Of a DNA stretch of 64,000 bases, positions 9,564 through 17,371 are shown piece by piece (positions within the stretch are counted from its first letter, which is position 1; every line of letters begins with the position of its first letter). The position numbers were made by a program, and so were the translations under genes. This DNA is from Ignavibacteria bacterium UBA2373 (GTDB lineage: Bacteria > Bacteroidota > Ignavibacteria > Kapaibacteriales > UBA961). The DNA lies in the NCBI GenBank assembly GCA_002344005.1, contig DDTD01000082.1, positions 121,941 to 185,940 of the forward strand. The letters run 5' to 3'. The notes under the pieces are model-generated. The model did no database searches. It worked only from the letters and a program-made list of their open reading frames with translations, and was not told where the DNA came from.

Positions 9564-10441
9564 TGATGAAAGACGAAATTATTTTATATCGCCCCAATGA
9601 ACTTGCCAAACATATTGAGGTAAGATTTGACGAAAAAACAGAAACTATTTGGCTTACACAACAACAAATTGCTGATTTGTTTGACACACAGCGCCCTGCT
9701 ATTACCAAGCATTTGGGTAATATTTTTAAATCGGGCGAATTGGAAGAAAATGTGGTTAGTTCCATAATGGAACATACCACTCAACACGGTGCAATAAAAG
9801 GAAAAACTCAAATTTCTAAGGTTAAATATTACAATATAGATGCGGTATTATCGGTTGGCTATAGAGTAAATTCTGTCCGTGCAACTCAGTTCCGAACTTG
9901 GGCAACACGTGTGCTGAAAGAGTATCTTCTCAAAGGTTACGCCATCAATAACCGCATGAACAGAATTGAGGACAATGTTCAGGCACTAACAGAAAAAGTA
10001 CACCAAATAGACCTTCAAATAAATACACAACTCATTCCCACGCAAGGCATATTTTTTGACGGACAAATATTTGATGCCTACGAACTCGCCTCGAAAATTA
10101 TTCGCTCGGCTAAGAAAAGCATTGTGTTGATTGACAATTACATAGACGAAAACACCCTGACACATTTGGCCAAAAAGAATAAAGGTGTAAAAGTTCTTCT
10201 GCTCATTAGGAATATCAGCAGGCATTTGACTTTGGATGTACGAAAAGCAAACGAACAATACGGCGGCTTTGAAGTAAAGGTATTTACCCACAGCCACGAC
10301 CGCTTTTTAATCATTGACCGCAATGAAGTCTATCATTTGGGTGCCTCGCTGAAAGATCTGGGTAAGAAATGGTTTGCGTTTTCCAAGCTGGAGACGAGGT
10401 CGGTGGAAGGAATTATGAACGAAATAAAGGAACTGATATGA
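9563..10441 (+). CDS. RhuM-like DNA-binding protein with C-terminal phospholipase-D-like domain
   Basis: A 292-residue protein. Residues about 10-115 match the RhuM (virulence protein) family and look DNA-binding (TIWLTQQQIADLFDTQRPAITKHLGNI resembles a helix-turn-helix, here given as landmarks TQQQIADLF and ITKHL). A coiled-coil-like linker follows (residues 130-160), then a domain with SIVLIDNYIDENTL and HDRFLIID, close to the HxK(x)4D motif of phospholipase-D-like nucleases but with Arg for Lys. The start overlaps the hsdM stop by 1 bp (TAATG), and its stop overlaps the hsdS start by 4 bp, so it is translated as part of the R-M operon. Such genes often sit inside type I loci; the function is not established. 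Confidence 0.72.
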   Translation: MMKDEIILYRPNELAKHIEVRFDEKTETIWLTQQQIADLFDTQRPAITKHLGNIFKSGELEENVVSSIMEHTTQHGAIKGKTQISKVKYYNIDAVLSVGYRVNSVRATQFRTWATRVLKEYLLKGYAINNRMNRIEDNVQALTEKVHQIDLQINTQLIPTQGIFFDGQIFDAYELASKIIRSAKKSIVLIDNYIDENTLTHLAKKNKGVKVLLLIRNISRHLTLDVRKANEQYGGFEVKVFTHSHDRFLIIDRNEVYHLGASLKDLGKKWFAFSKLETRSVEGIMNEIKELI

Positions 10442-11847
10442 AGCAAGGAAAAAATAGTCTGAACCACGATTCACTTGATTTACTTGATTCTTATGATTCA
10501 AAAAATAAAGCCAATCATGAAAAATACAAAAATCAAGGTTCAGATAAAATGAAGAATTGGGAGAAAAAGAAACTAGGCGATATATGTGGTTTTGTGCGTG
10601 GACCATTTGGCGGAAGTTTGAAGAAAAATATTTTCAAGCCAGAAGGTTATGCAGTTTATGAACAACAACACGCTATTTATGACCAATTTGACGATATAAG
10701 ATATTTCATTGATGAAAACAAATTCAATGAAATGAAAAGATTTGAATTAAAGACAGGTGACTTAATAATGAGTTGCTCAGGAACAATGGGTAAAGTAGCA
10801 ATTGTCCCAAATGAATTTAAAAAAGGTATCATTAATCAGGCATTACTAAAAATAAGTCCGAGCAATAAAATTTCAAATGTGTTTTTGAAACTTTGGATGC
10901 AAAGCGAAAGTTTTCAGGAGAGTTTAAAAAATTATTCAGGTGGAGCAGCAATTCAAAATGTTGCATCTGTTGCAATTCTTAAAGGAATTGAAATCCCACT
11001 TCCTCCCCTCCCCGAACAACAACGCATAGTTTCCATTTTAGATGAGTGCTTTGCCGCCATAGACAAGGCAAAAGCCAATGCCGAACAAAACCTCAAAAAC
11101 GCCAAAGAGCTTTTTGAAAGCTATTTGCAGGGAGTGTTTGAGAAAAAGGGTGATGGCTGGGAAGAGAAAACTTTGAAGGAAGTTTGTGCAAAAATTACAG
11201 ATGGAACTCATCAAACACCTAAATATTTTGATGATGGGATTATATTTCTTTCTTCTAAAAATGTAACCAGTGGCAAAATAGATTGGGAAAACATCAAATA
11301 CATTGATGAAAAACAACATATTGAAATGCACAAACGAGTAGCTCCAAGAATTGGTGATATTCTATTAGCAAAAAATGGCACAACAGGTATAGCCGCAATG
11401 GTTGATAGAGATGTTGTGTTTGATATTTATGTTAGTCTTGCTCATATCAGAGTTTTAGATGCAATTATTCCTGATTTTATGTTGTATTTCATAAATTCTC
11501 CTATCGCAAAAAAGCAATTTAATAAGCGACTTAAGGGGTCAGGCGTTCCAAATTTACATTTAGAAGAAATTAGGGAAGTAATAATTCCATTTCCCAAATC
11601 AAAAGAAGCCCAACAAACCATCGTTCGCAAATTAGATGCCCTTCGAGCCGAAACGCAAAAGTTAGAAGCGGTGTATCAAAAGAAAATAGCGGATTTGGAA
11701 GAACTGAAAAAATCAATCTTGCAAAAAGCATTTGCGGGGGAATTGCGTGGTGGTAAGCCTGCCGAACCAAAAACTGAAAAATCCCGAAGGGATGGCAAGA
11801 TTATAAAAAACAAGATTAACAACAACAAACAAACCCCGAAGGGGTGA
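10438..11847 (+). CDS. hsdS: Type I restriction-modification specificity subunit HsdS
   Basis: A 469-residue HsdS with two target-recognition domains. TRD1 spans about residues 40-180, followed by LPPLPEQQRIVSILD and a helical spacer; TRD2 spans about 240-385, followed by the second helical repeat ending KKSILQKAFAGEL. Each TRD reads one half of the bipartite DNA target. The start at 10438 forms ATGA with the preceding stop; an ATG at 10549 (MKNWEKKKLG) is nearer to the usual HsdS start. The intervening codons come from a palindromic repeat. The last about 25 residues, after TEK, are encoded by the left end of the transposable element at 11781. Confidence 0.88.
   Translation: MKQGKNSLNHDSLDLLDSYDSKNKANHEKYKNQGSDKMKNWEKKKLGDICGFVRGPFGGSLKKNIFKPEGYAVYEQQHAIYDQFDDIRYFIDENKFNEMKRFELKTGDLIMSCSGTMGKVAIVPNEFKKGIINQALLKISPSNKISNVFLKLWMQSESFQESLKNYSGGAAIQNVASVAILKGIEIPLPPLPEQQRIVSILDECFAAIDKAKANAEQNLKNAKELFESYLQGVFEKKGDGWEEKTLKEVCAKITDGTHQTPKYFDDGIIFLSSKNVTSGKIDWENIKYIDEKQHIEMHKRVAPRIGDILLAKNGTTGIAAMVDRDVVFDIYVSLAHIRVLDAIIPDFMLYFINSPIAKKQFNKRLKGSGVPNLHLEEIREVIIPFPKSKEAQQTIVRKLDALRAETQKLEAVYQKKIADLEELKKSILQKAFAGELRGGKPAEPKTEKSRRDGKIIKNKINNNKQTPKG
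10459..10546 (+). repeat. Imperfect long palindrome encoding the HsdS N-terminal extension
   Basis: An arm starting GAACCACGATT and an arm ending AAATCAAGGTTC are imperfect inverted copies (about two thirds of 29 positions pair) around a 23-30 base centre. In frame it gives an Asn/His/Asp-rich peptide (SLDLLDSYDSKNKANHEKY) unlike HsdS. This looks like a small repeated element that moved in front of hsdS and stayed in frame. Confidence 0.5.
11781..11845 (+). repeat. Left REP-like hairpin pair
   Basis: Two perfect 5-bp hairpins with GAA loops, ATCCC/GGGAT and ACCCC/GGGGT, start 52 bp apart. Both lie inside the hsdS reading frame; the inner one ends at the T of the TGA stop. Confidence 0.75.
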
Positions 11848-11856
11848 TTTACTATT

Positions 11857-12318
11857 ATGGCAGGCACATTTTCACAAATTTATATCCAATATGTTTTTGC
11901 CGTGAAAGGCAGAGAGAACCTTTTACAAAAACCTTGGCGTGATGAAGTGTTTAAGTATATGGCAGACATTATCAAAGGTAAAAATCAAAAACCAATTATC
12001 GTAAATGGAGTTGCAGACCATGTTCACATTTTTGTGGGATTAAAACCGGCAATGAGTATATCGGATTTGGTTCGAGACATCAAAAACAATTCGTCCAATT
12101 TTATAAACGAACAGAAATTCATCAAAGGAAAATTTTCCTGGCAAGAAGGGTATGGCGCTTTTTCTTATGCTCATTCTCAAATTGAAAATGTGTATCAATA
12201 CATTGCTAATCAGGAAGAACATCACAGGAAGAAAACCTTTAAAGAAGAATACCTTGATTTTCTTCAAAAATTTGAAATTGAATACAACGAAAAATATTTA
12301 TTCGAATGGTTGGATTAA
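11857..12318 (+). CDS. IS200/IS605-like Y1 transposase (REP-associated)
   Basis: A 153-residue single-strand transposase. The HUH metal-binding motif is seen as HVHIF near residue 67, and the C-terminal third carries tyrosines in YAHSQIENVYQYIANQ, where the nucleophilic Tyr of Y1 transposases lies. The length and sequence match the short RAYT-type proteins widespread in Bacteroidota. It starts 9 bp after the hsdS stop and is flanked symmetrically by REP-like hairpins that it presumably recognises. It appears intact. No TnpB partner is present. Confidence 0.88.
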   Translation: MAGTFSQIYIQYVFAVKGRENLLQKPWRDEVFKYMADIIKGKNQKPIIVNGVADHVHIFVGLKPAMSISDLVRDIKNNSSNFINEQKFIKGKFSWQEGYGAFSYAHSQIENVYQYIANQEEHHRKKTFKEEYLDFLQKFEIEYNEKYLFEWLD

Positions 12319-12325
12319 GAATTAC

Positions 12326-12390
12326 ACCCCTTCGGGGTTTATCAGACCTTTGGTTTGCATTGAGCTATAATCTTTACATCCCTTCGGGAT
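12326..12390 (-). repeat. Right REP-like hairpin pair
   Basis: ACCCC-TTC-GGGGT and ATCCC-TTC-GGGAT start 52 bp apart, the mirror image of the left pair at 11781-11845. Confidence 0.75.
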
Positions 12391-12441
12391 TAAAGAATGG
12401 TTACATTATTTTATTGAGCATAATATGCAAGAAAATCAATA

Positions 12442-12477
12442 AATGCTCAATAGAATGCTCAATAGAATGCTCAATAG
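12442..12477 (+). repeat. Three tandem 12-bp repeats
   Basis: AATGCTCAATAG occurs three times head to tail without a mismatch (12442, 12454, 12466). In frame with the small ORF that follows it encodes (MLNR)x3. The complementary ATTGAGCAT occurs at 12413-12421, so a stem could form across this spot. Confidence 0.85.
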
Positions 12478-12691
12478 AAATCAAGAGAATACGCCAGCTA
12501 CATACCATTTTGGGCTTAAAACCTTGTTTGATGGTTATTTGATAACTGCCAAACTCCTATGTGATGCTTATGTGATAGGTGGTTCCACATACCAATGTAA
12601 GTCATTGATATTCAATGCTTTTTTATGTGATGGTTATGTGATTTGGAGTCCGATTTTATTTGATAGTCATTTGATAAAAGAGAAATTATGA
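12443..12691 (+). CDS. Small repeat ORF ending on the hsdR start codon
   Basis: An 82-codon open frame of unknown status. It begins with three MLNR units (12-bp repeats) and then carries six degenerate 11-residue repeats from codon 19 on, typified by DGYLITAKLLC and DGYVIWSPILF. Its TGA (12689-12691) overlaps the hsdR ATG as ATGA, an arrangement typical of translationally coupled genes. I see no ribosome-binding site before the ATG. It may be a leader peptide, a decayed gene, or only the translation of a non-coding 33-bp repeat tract. I do not recognise a protein family. Confidence 0.35.
   Translation: MLNRMLNRMLNRNQENTPATYHFGLKTLFDGYLITAKLLCDAYVIGGSTYQCKSLIFNAFLCDGYVIWSPILFDSHLIKEKL
12497..12691 (+). 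repeat. Degenerate 33-bp tandem repeat tract upstream of hsdR
   Basis: The 15-mer TGATGGTTATNTGAT and close variants start at 12529, 12562, 12628 and 12661: spacings of exactly 33, 66 and 33 bp. A worn copy containing AGTCATTGATA stands at 12595, filling the gap, and a still weaker one begins near 12496. The period equals 11 codons, so the tract stays in one frame. Confidence 0.75.
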
Positions 12692-15072
12692 ACGAAGCAG
12701 AAACAAGAGCAGAACTTATAGACCCAAAGCTAAAAGCATCGGGTTGGGGCATTGTTGAGGGATCAAAAGTCCTTCGTGAATACCATATTACGCAAGGAAA
12801 AATACAAACAGGCGGTGCTCGTGCCAAAAAAGAAATTGCCGATTATGTGTTGGTGTACAAAGGTATCAAGTTGGCGGTAGTAGAAGCCAAAAGTGATGAA
12901 TTAGAAGTGGGCGAAGGTGTAATGCAAGCCAAAAAATACGCTCAAAAACTTCAAGTAGAAACCACCTACAGCACCAATGGCAAAGCCATTTACCAAATCT
13001 GTATGAAATCGGGCGAAGAAGGTTTGGTAAAAGACTTTTTAAGCCCTGAACAACTTTGGAATAAAACCTTTCCAATTGACAATGGAAAATTGACATTGGA
13101 ACATGAATGGAGAGAAAAATTTGCATCTGTGCCGTTTGAAGATAAGAGCGGTAGTTGGCAGTTACGGTATTATCAAGAAATAGCCGTTCAAAGAACAGTT
13201 GAAGCCATCGCCCAAGGAAAAGACCGCATATTACTCACACTTGCTACAGGTACAGGAAAAACGGCAATTGCTTTTCAAATTGCTTGGAAATTATTTCAAA
13301 CCCGTTGGAATTTAAAACGAGACGGCAGCCGCAGACCCAGAATTTTATTTTTAGCAGACAGAAATATTTTAGCAGACCAAGCATATAATTCATTTTCGGC
13401 ATTCCCCGAAGATGCTTTGGTGCGGATAAAACCGAATGAAATTAAGAAAAGCAGAAAAGTGCCAACCAACGGCAGCATATTCTTTACCATTTTTCAAACC
13501 TTTATGACCTCAAGCCACAAAGGGGCGATATACACCGGCGATGCGAAAACGCCCCTCGCTAAAAACGAACAATTCAATTTCGGACAATATCCAGCAGATT
13601 ATTTTGATTTCATCATCATTGACGAGTGTCACCGTGGCGGAGCAAATGACGAAAGTAATTGGCGGGGAATTTTAGAATATTTCAGTCCGGCAGTGCAATT
13701 AGGTTTAACAGCCACACCCAAGCGAAAAGACAATGTGGACACCTATAAATATTTTGGTGAACCTGTGTATATCTATTCGCTAAAAGAAGGAATTAATGAT
13801 GGTTTTTTAACACCATTCAAAGTTAAACGCATCAAAACTACTTTAGATGATTATCGCTACACTTCGGACGATACAATTGTGGAAGGAGAAATTGAAGAAG
13901 GAAAACTCTATGAAGAAAAAGATTTTAATAAAATTATTGAAATACAGCAAAGAGAAGCTAAGAGAGTACGTATTTTTTTGGATGAAGTCAATCAAAACGA
14001 AAAGGCAATTATGTTCTGTGCCAATCAAGCACATGCAGCATTAATACGGGATTTGGTAAACCAAAATGCCAAAAGTAAAGACCCTTTTTATTGTGTGCGT
14101 GTTACGGCAAATGATGGTGAAGAAGGAGAAAGACTATTGCGAGAATTTCAAGATAATGAAAAGATACTTCCCACTATTCTCACCACATCCCAAAAGCTTT
14201 CCACAGGCGTTGATGCAAGAAATATCAGAAATATTGTATTGCTTCGACCTGTGAATTCAATGATTGAATTTAAGCAAATTGTTGGTCGTGGTACGCGATT
14301 ATTTGACGGTAAAGAATTTTTTACTATTTATGACTTTGTGGATGCTTACAAACATTTTTCAGATCCTGAATGGGACGGAGAACCGATTGGAGAAGAACCC
14401 AAAGAACCTAAACGATATCCAAAACCTGAGCCGACTGATCCACCAATTATTTCAGAGCCCGGTGAACCAATTCCTAAGAAGCCAAAAATTAGAATTAAAC
14501 TTCGCAATGGAAAAGAAAGAGAAATTAAATATATGGTGTCAACATCGTTTTGGAGTGCAGATGGAAAACCAATTTCAGAAACAGAATTTATAGATAATCT
14601 TTTTGGCGAATTGCCTAAACTTTTCAAAGATGAAGAAGAGTTGCGGAAACTTTGGAGCAATCCATTGACCAGAAAAACACTGTTAGAGAATTTAGATGCG
14701 GCAGGTTTTCCTAAAGACGATTTACTGACTTTACAAAAATTAGTAGATATGGAAAAAAGCGACTTGTACGATGTATTAAGATATATTTTTAATGGTGACT
14801 ACATGGCGGTTACAAGAGAAAATAGAGCGAAAGCAGCCGAAGCGACAATCTTTGCTCTACTCAATGACAAACAAAAAGAGTTTATCACTTTCGTTTTAAG
14901 TAAATATATAGATGCAGGCGTTGACGAACTTGACCAAGAAAAGCTACCAATTTTGCTGACAAACAAGTATCAATCATTGGAAGATGCAAAAGAAATTTTA
15001 GGTGATGTTGCAAATATCAGCAGACTTTTCATAGAATTTCAAGAACATCTTTATAAACAGAAAGCAGCATAA
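12688..15072 (+). CDS. hsdR: Type I restriction endonuclease subunit R (HsdR)
   Basis: A 794-residue motor and nuclease subunit of the EcoEI-like short type. The N-terminal PD-(D/E)xK nuclease is seen as Asp52 with Glu66-Ala-Lys68 (VVEAKSD). The SF2 translocase follows with LATGTGKTA (Walker A), IIDECHRG (motif II), GLTATP (motif III) and IVGRGTRL (motif VI). The C-terminal about 200 residues form the EcoEI_R C-domain that docks on the methylase. No stop or frameshift is seen. It is separated from hsdS by the transposable element and the 33-bp repeats, so it may have lost co-transcription with hsdM/hsdS. Cleavage would need a functional M2S core, doubtful here. Confidence 0.92.
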   Translation: MNEAETRAELIDPKLKASGWGIVEGSKVLREYHITQGKIQTGGARAKKEIADYVLVYKGIKLAVVEAKSDELEVGEGVMQAKKYAQKLQVETTYSTNGKAIYQICMKSGEEGLVKDFLSPEQLWNKTFPIDNGKLTLEHEWREKFASVPFEDKSGSWQLRYYQEIAVQRTVEAIAQGKDRILLTLATGTGKTAIAFQIAWKLFQTRWNLKRDGSRRPRILFLADRNILADQAYNSFSAFPEDALVRIKPNEIKKSRKVPTNGSIFFTIFQTFMTSSHKGAIYTGDAKTPLAKNEQFNFGQYPADYFDFIIIDECHRGGANDESNWRGILEYFSPAVQLGLTATPKRKDNVDTYKYFGEPVYIYSLKEGINDGFLTPFKVKRIKTTLDDYRYTSDDTIVEGEIEEGKLYEEKDFNKIIEIQQREAKRVRIFLDEVNQNEKAIMFCANQAHAALIRDLVNQNAKSKDPFYCVRVTANDGEEGERLLREFQDNEKILPTILTTSQKLSTGVDARNIRNIVLLRPVNSMIEFKQIVGRGTRLFDGKEFFTIYDFVDAYKHFSDPEWDGEPIGEEPKEPKRYPKPEPTDPPIISEPGEPIPKKPKIRIKLRNGKEREIKYMVSTSFWSADGKPISETEFIDNLFGELPKLFKDEEELRKLWSNPLTRKTLLENLDAAGFPKDDLLTLQKLVDMEKSDLYDVLRYIFNGDYMAVTRENRAKAAEATIFALLNDKQKEFITFVLSKYIDAGVDELDQEKLPILLTNKYQSLEDAKEILGDVANISRLFIEFQEHLYKQKAA

Positions 15073-15109
15073 TAATAGGAAAATCACAATCGGGCAACTT
15101 TTACACAAA

Positions 15110-17371
15110 TTATTTCCCCTGTGCTTTTTTTGCTGCTTCAAGTCCTTGTCTGATGAGATTTTCATCAATATGTACCTCAAAACCGGCTTGACTTTGCTGC
15201 GAACCAATGAGATGGCGTTTCTCTAATACTTGAGTAAATACTTTTTCGCTTTCTGCATATCTGCCCAAATAATAAAGAGCGTATGCTTGTAAGTGTAAAG
15301 CATATACCTGTTCCGGCACGGCTTCCAATGATAATTCCGCCCATCGTAAGGCATCGGAAAAACGTTTTGTATTGCCACATAATTGCGCTAAAACAGCCGT
15401 CGCACTTGCCCGAATATGGGGAGCAAGTCCTTTCAATTGCAAAGATAATTGTAATGCTTCCTCTGCCTCTTTGATAATATTCATTCTAGCCAATGTCTGC
15501 CCTAATTGAAACCATGCATAAGCATTTTCGGGTTGCTCTTTCACATGCTGTAATAATAATTGATAATTACGCTGTAATTTTTTTTCCATTTCCTCACGTG
15601 ATAAATCATATCCCAAATGATCAATAATAACATCCGATTGAACAATGGATTTGCCAAGCGCAATAATAGAAGGTGAAATTTGTTCATGCACCCTTCCCTG
15701 AAACGCAATGGTCGGATACCCATAATTGCGAAATATTCTGGGATATGAACCGCTATGCATCTCGGAAACTTCATCTCCCTGACGATGAGGACTGTGAATA
15801 GTGCATAATAATGCGCCAATATCATCAGGCAAGGAATGTAATAATTGACGTAAATGTATTTTCGCTTCCGGGTGAATTCTTTCATCAGCATCAAGATACA
15901 GTACCCACTCCCCTTTTGTGTATGATAAAGCATAATTACGAGCTTGCGCAAAATCACCTTCCCAAGGATGAGTAAATACTTTAGCACCGTATCGTTGTGC
16001 AATAGCAACCGTAGAATCCGTTGAACCTGTATCCACAATAATTATTTCATCTGCCAATCCGAAAACGCTTTCTAAACAACCTTGCAAATATTTCTCTTCA
16101 TTTTTCACAATCATGGAAAGACTAAGAAACGGTTTTTTATCACGTAGTATTTGTTGTTGCGGTGCGGCGGCAATCTGTGTTGCAAGAAAGGAATATATTT
16201 TCTTAATTTCTTGATTTTCGGGTGCAAGAGACAAAGCTCTGCCTGCATAATCATAGGCATCATGAAAAGCATTTTTTTTGAGTAAACAATTCGCCATGCC
16301 GACAAGACAACCAACATCGTGACTATTGACCGATAATCCTGCACGAAAAGAATGTTCTGCTTTATCCCATTCATTTTTAGCCGCATAACATTTGCCGATA
16401 CGAAAATCCACTTGCTCAATAGGAACATTATAATCACCCAAAATCATTGCGGCAGTTGATTGTTCCTTCATATCTTTTATTGCCACATAACAGGAAATTG
16501 CCACATCATACTGCCCTATTTCATACAAAGATTCTGCACAAATATAGAGTGCAAATTTTTGCTGCGGGATAATATTCAACGATTCATTGGCAAATTGTAC
16601 TGATGTAATAAAATCTTTATCCTGATATGCTAATAATGCTGCTTCATTTAATGCTTGCGGTTTTGCACTGTGATTATTGTTTAAATATTTCAATGCTTGA
16701 GTAATATCGGCAAATGCTTGACGATTGTGTGCTAAAGCCCTATATGTTTTTGCTCTTTGGAACCACATATACCCATCTTTGGGATTTTTTTCCAAATGTT
16801 TTGTCAGCAATTTCACATTTCGCTCATGCTTTTGTTTCATCTGATCGGGCGATAAATCATACCCTTTATGAAAATAGCGGACAGGTATATGTTGTATGGA
16901 GAAACCTGCACGCAGGATTGATTCTAATATTTGTTCATGAATACAATATTCCCATCGAATATGAGGTGAATTTCTAAATACTCGCAAAAGGTTAATACTG
17001 AATATATCTTTTGTGCCGTCGGGACGATGTGCATGACTTTCTAATTCAATAAGAGCACCGCCGATATTTGCAGGTAAAGCGACAAGAGAATCGCGCATTT
17101 TTTCCGGATTCATAATTATTTCATCGGCATCAATGCTTACAATCCAATCACCTGTTGCGTGGAGAAGTGCATAATTTCTTGCAGCAGCAAAGTCATCGTT
17201 CCAGATATAGGAAAAAACTTGTGTGGTAAACTCTTGTGCAATGGCAACAGTAGCATCATTCGACCCTGTATCAACAATAATAATTTCATCGGCAAAAGCA
17301 ATCACCGACTGCAAGCACTCTTTTAAACATGATTCCTCATTTTTGACTATAAGACACACAGAAATTTTCAT
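15110..17371 (-). CDS. Double GT2 glycosyltransferase with TPR repeats
   Basis: A 753-residue protein containing two copies of the same module. Copy 1 (residues 1 to about 410) and copy 2 (about 420-753) each start with a family 2 glycosyltransferase domain (CLIVKNEESCL and SMIVKNEEKYL; EIIIVDTGS in both; DxD as SIDADE and YLDADE) followed by tetratricopeptide-type helical repeats. It probably transfers sugars in cell-envelope or protein glycosylation. The start overlaps the histidine-kinase stop by 4 bp, so it is the last gene of the FAD dehydrogenase-kinase-GT operon. The internal duplication is unusual; both catalytic centres look intact. Confidence 0.87.
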   Translation of the reverse strand: MKISVCLIVKNEESCLKECLQSVIAFADEIIIVDTGSNDATVAIAQEFTTQVFSYIWNDDFAAARNYALLHATGDWIVSIDADEIIMNPEKMRDSLVALPANIGGALIELESHAHRPDGTKDIFSINLLRVFRNSPHIRWEYCIHEQILESILRAGFSIQHIPVRYFHKGYDLSPDQMKQKHERNVKLLTKHLEKNPKDGYMWFQRAKTYRALAHNRQAFADITQALKYLNNNHSAKPQALNEAALLAYQDKDFITSVQFANESLNIIPQQKFALYICAESLYEIGQYDVAISCYVAIKDMKEQSTAAMILGDYNVPIEQVDFRIGKCYAAKNEWDKAEHSFRAGLSVNSHDVGCLVGMANCLLKKNAFHDAYDYAGRALSLAPENQEIKKIYSFLATQIAAAPQQQILRDKKPFLSLSMIVKNEEKYLQGCLESVFGLADEIIIVDTGSTDSTVAIAQRYGAKVFTHPWEGDFAQARNYALSYTKGEWVLYLDADERIHPEAKIHLRQLLHSLPDDIGALLCTIHSPHRQGDEVSEMHSGSYPRIFRNYGYPTIAFQGRVHEQISPSIIALGKSIVQSDVIIDHLGYDLSREEMEKKLQRNYQLLLQHVKEQPENAYAWFQLGQTLARMNIIKEAEEALQLSLQLKGLAPHIRASATAVLAQLCGNTKRFSDALRWAELSLEAVPEQVYALHLQAYALYYLGRYAESEKVFTQVLEKRHLIGSQQSQAGFEVHIDENLIRQGLEAAKKAQGK

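Larger units (their letters stand above)
11781..12390 (+). mobile_element. IS200-like/RAYT element bounded by paired REP-like hairpins
   Basis: A 610-bp unit around the transposase gene at 11857-12318. On the left lie ATCCCGAAGGGAT (11781-11793) and ACCCCGAAGGGGT (11833-11845); on the right ACCCCTTCGGGGT (12326-12338) and ATCCCTTCGGGAT (12378-12390). The start-to-start distance within each pair is 52 bp on both sides. The right end is the inverted complement of the left, and the similarity extends inward from the outer hairpin (AAGATTATA on the left, TATAATCTT on the right). The layout fits a REP-associated tyrosine transposase element. Its left end supplies the hsdS stop codon. Confidence 0.75.

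Noticed and set aside
11857..12318. Full IS605 with TnpB
   Set aside because: No tnpB or RuvC-like ORF adjoins; the short transposase and REP hairpins fit a RAYT element instead.
12529..12675. Regularly spaced short repeats that could suggest a tiny CRISPR array
   Set aside because: The repeats are 15 bp and degenerate, the intervening 18-bp parts are themselves weakly repeated, the period is an exact codon multiple, and no cas gene is present.
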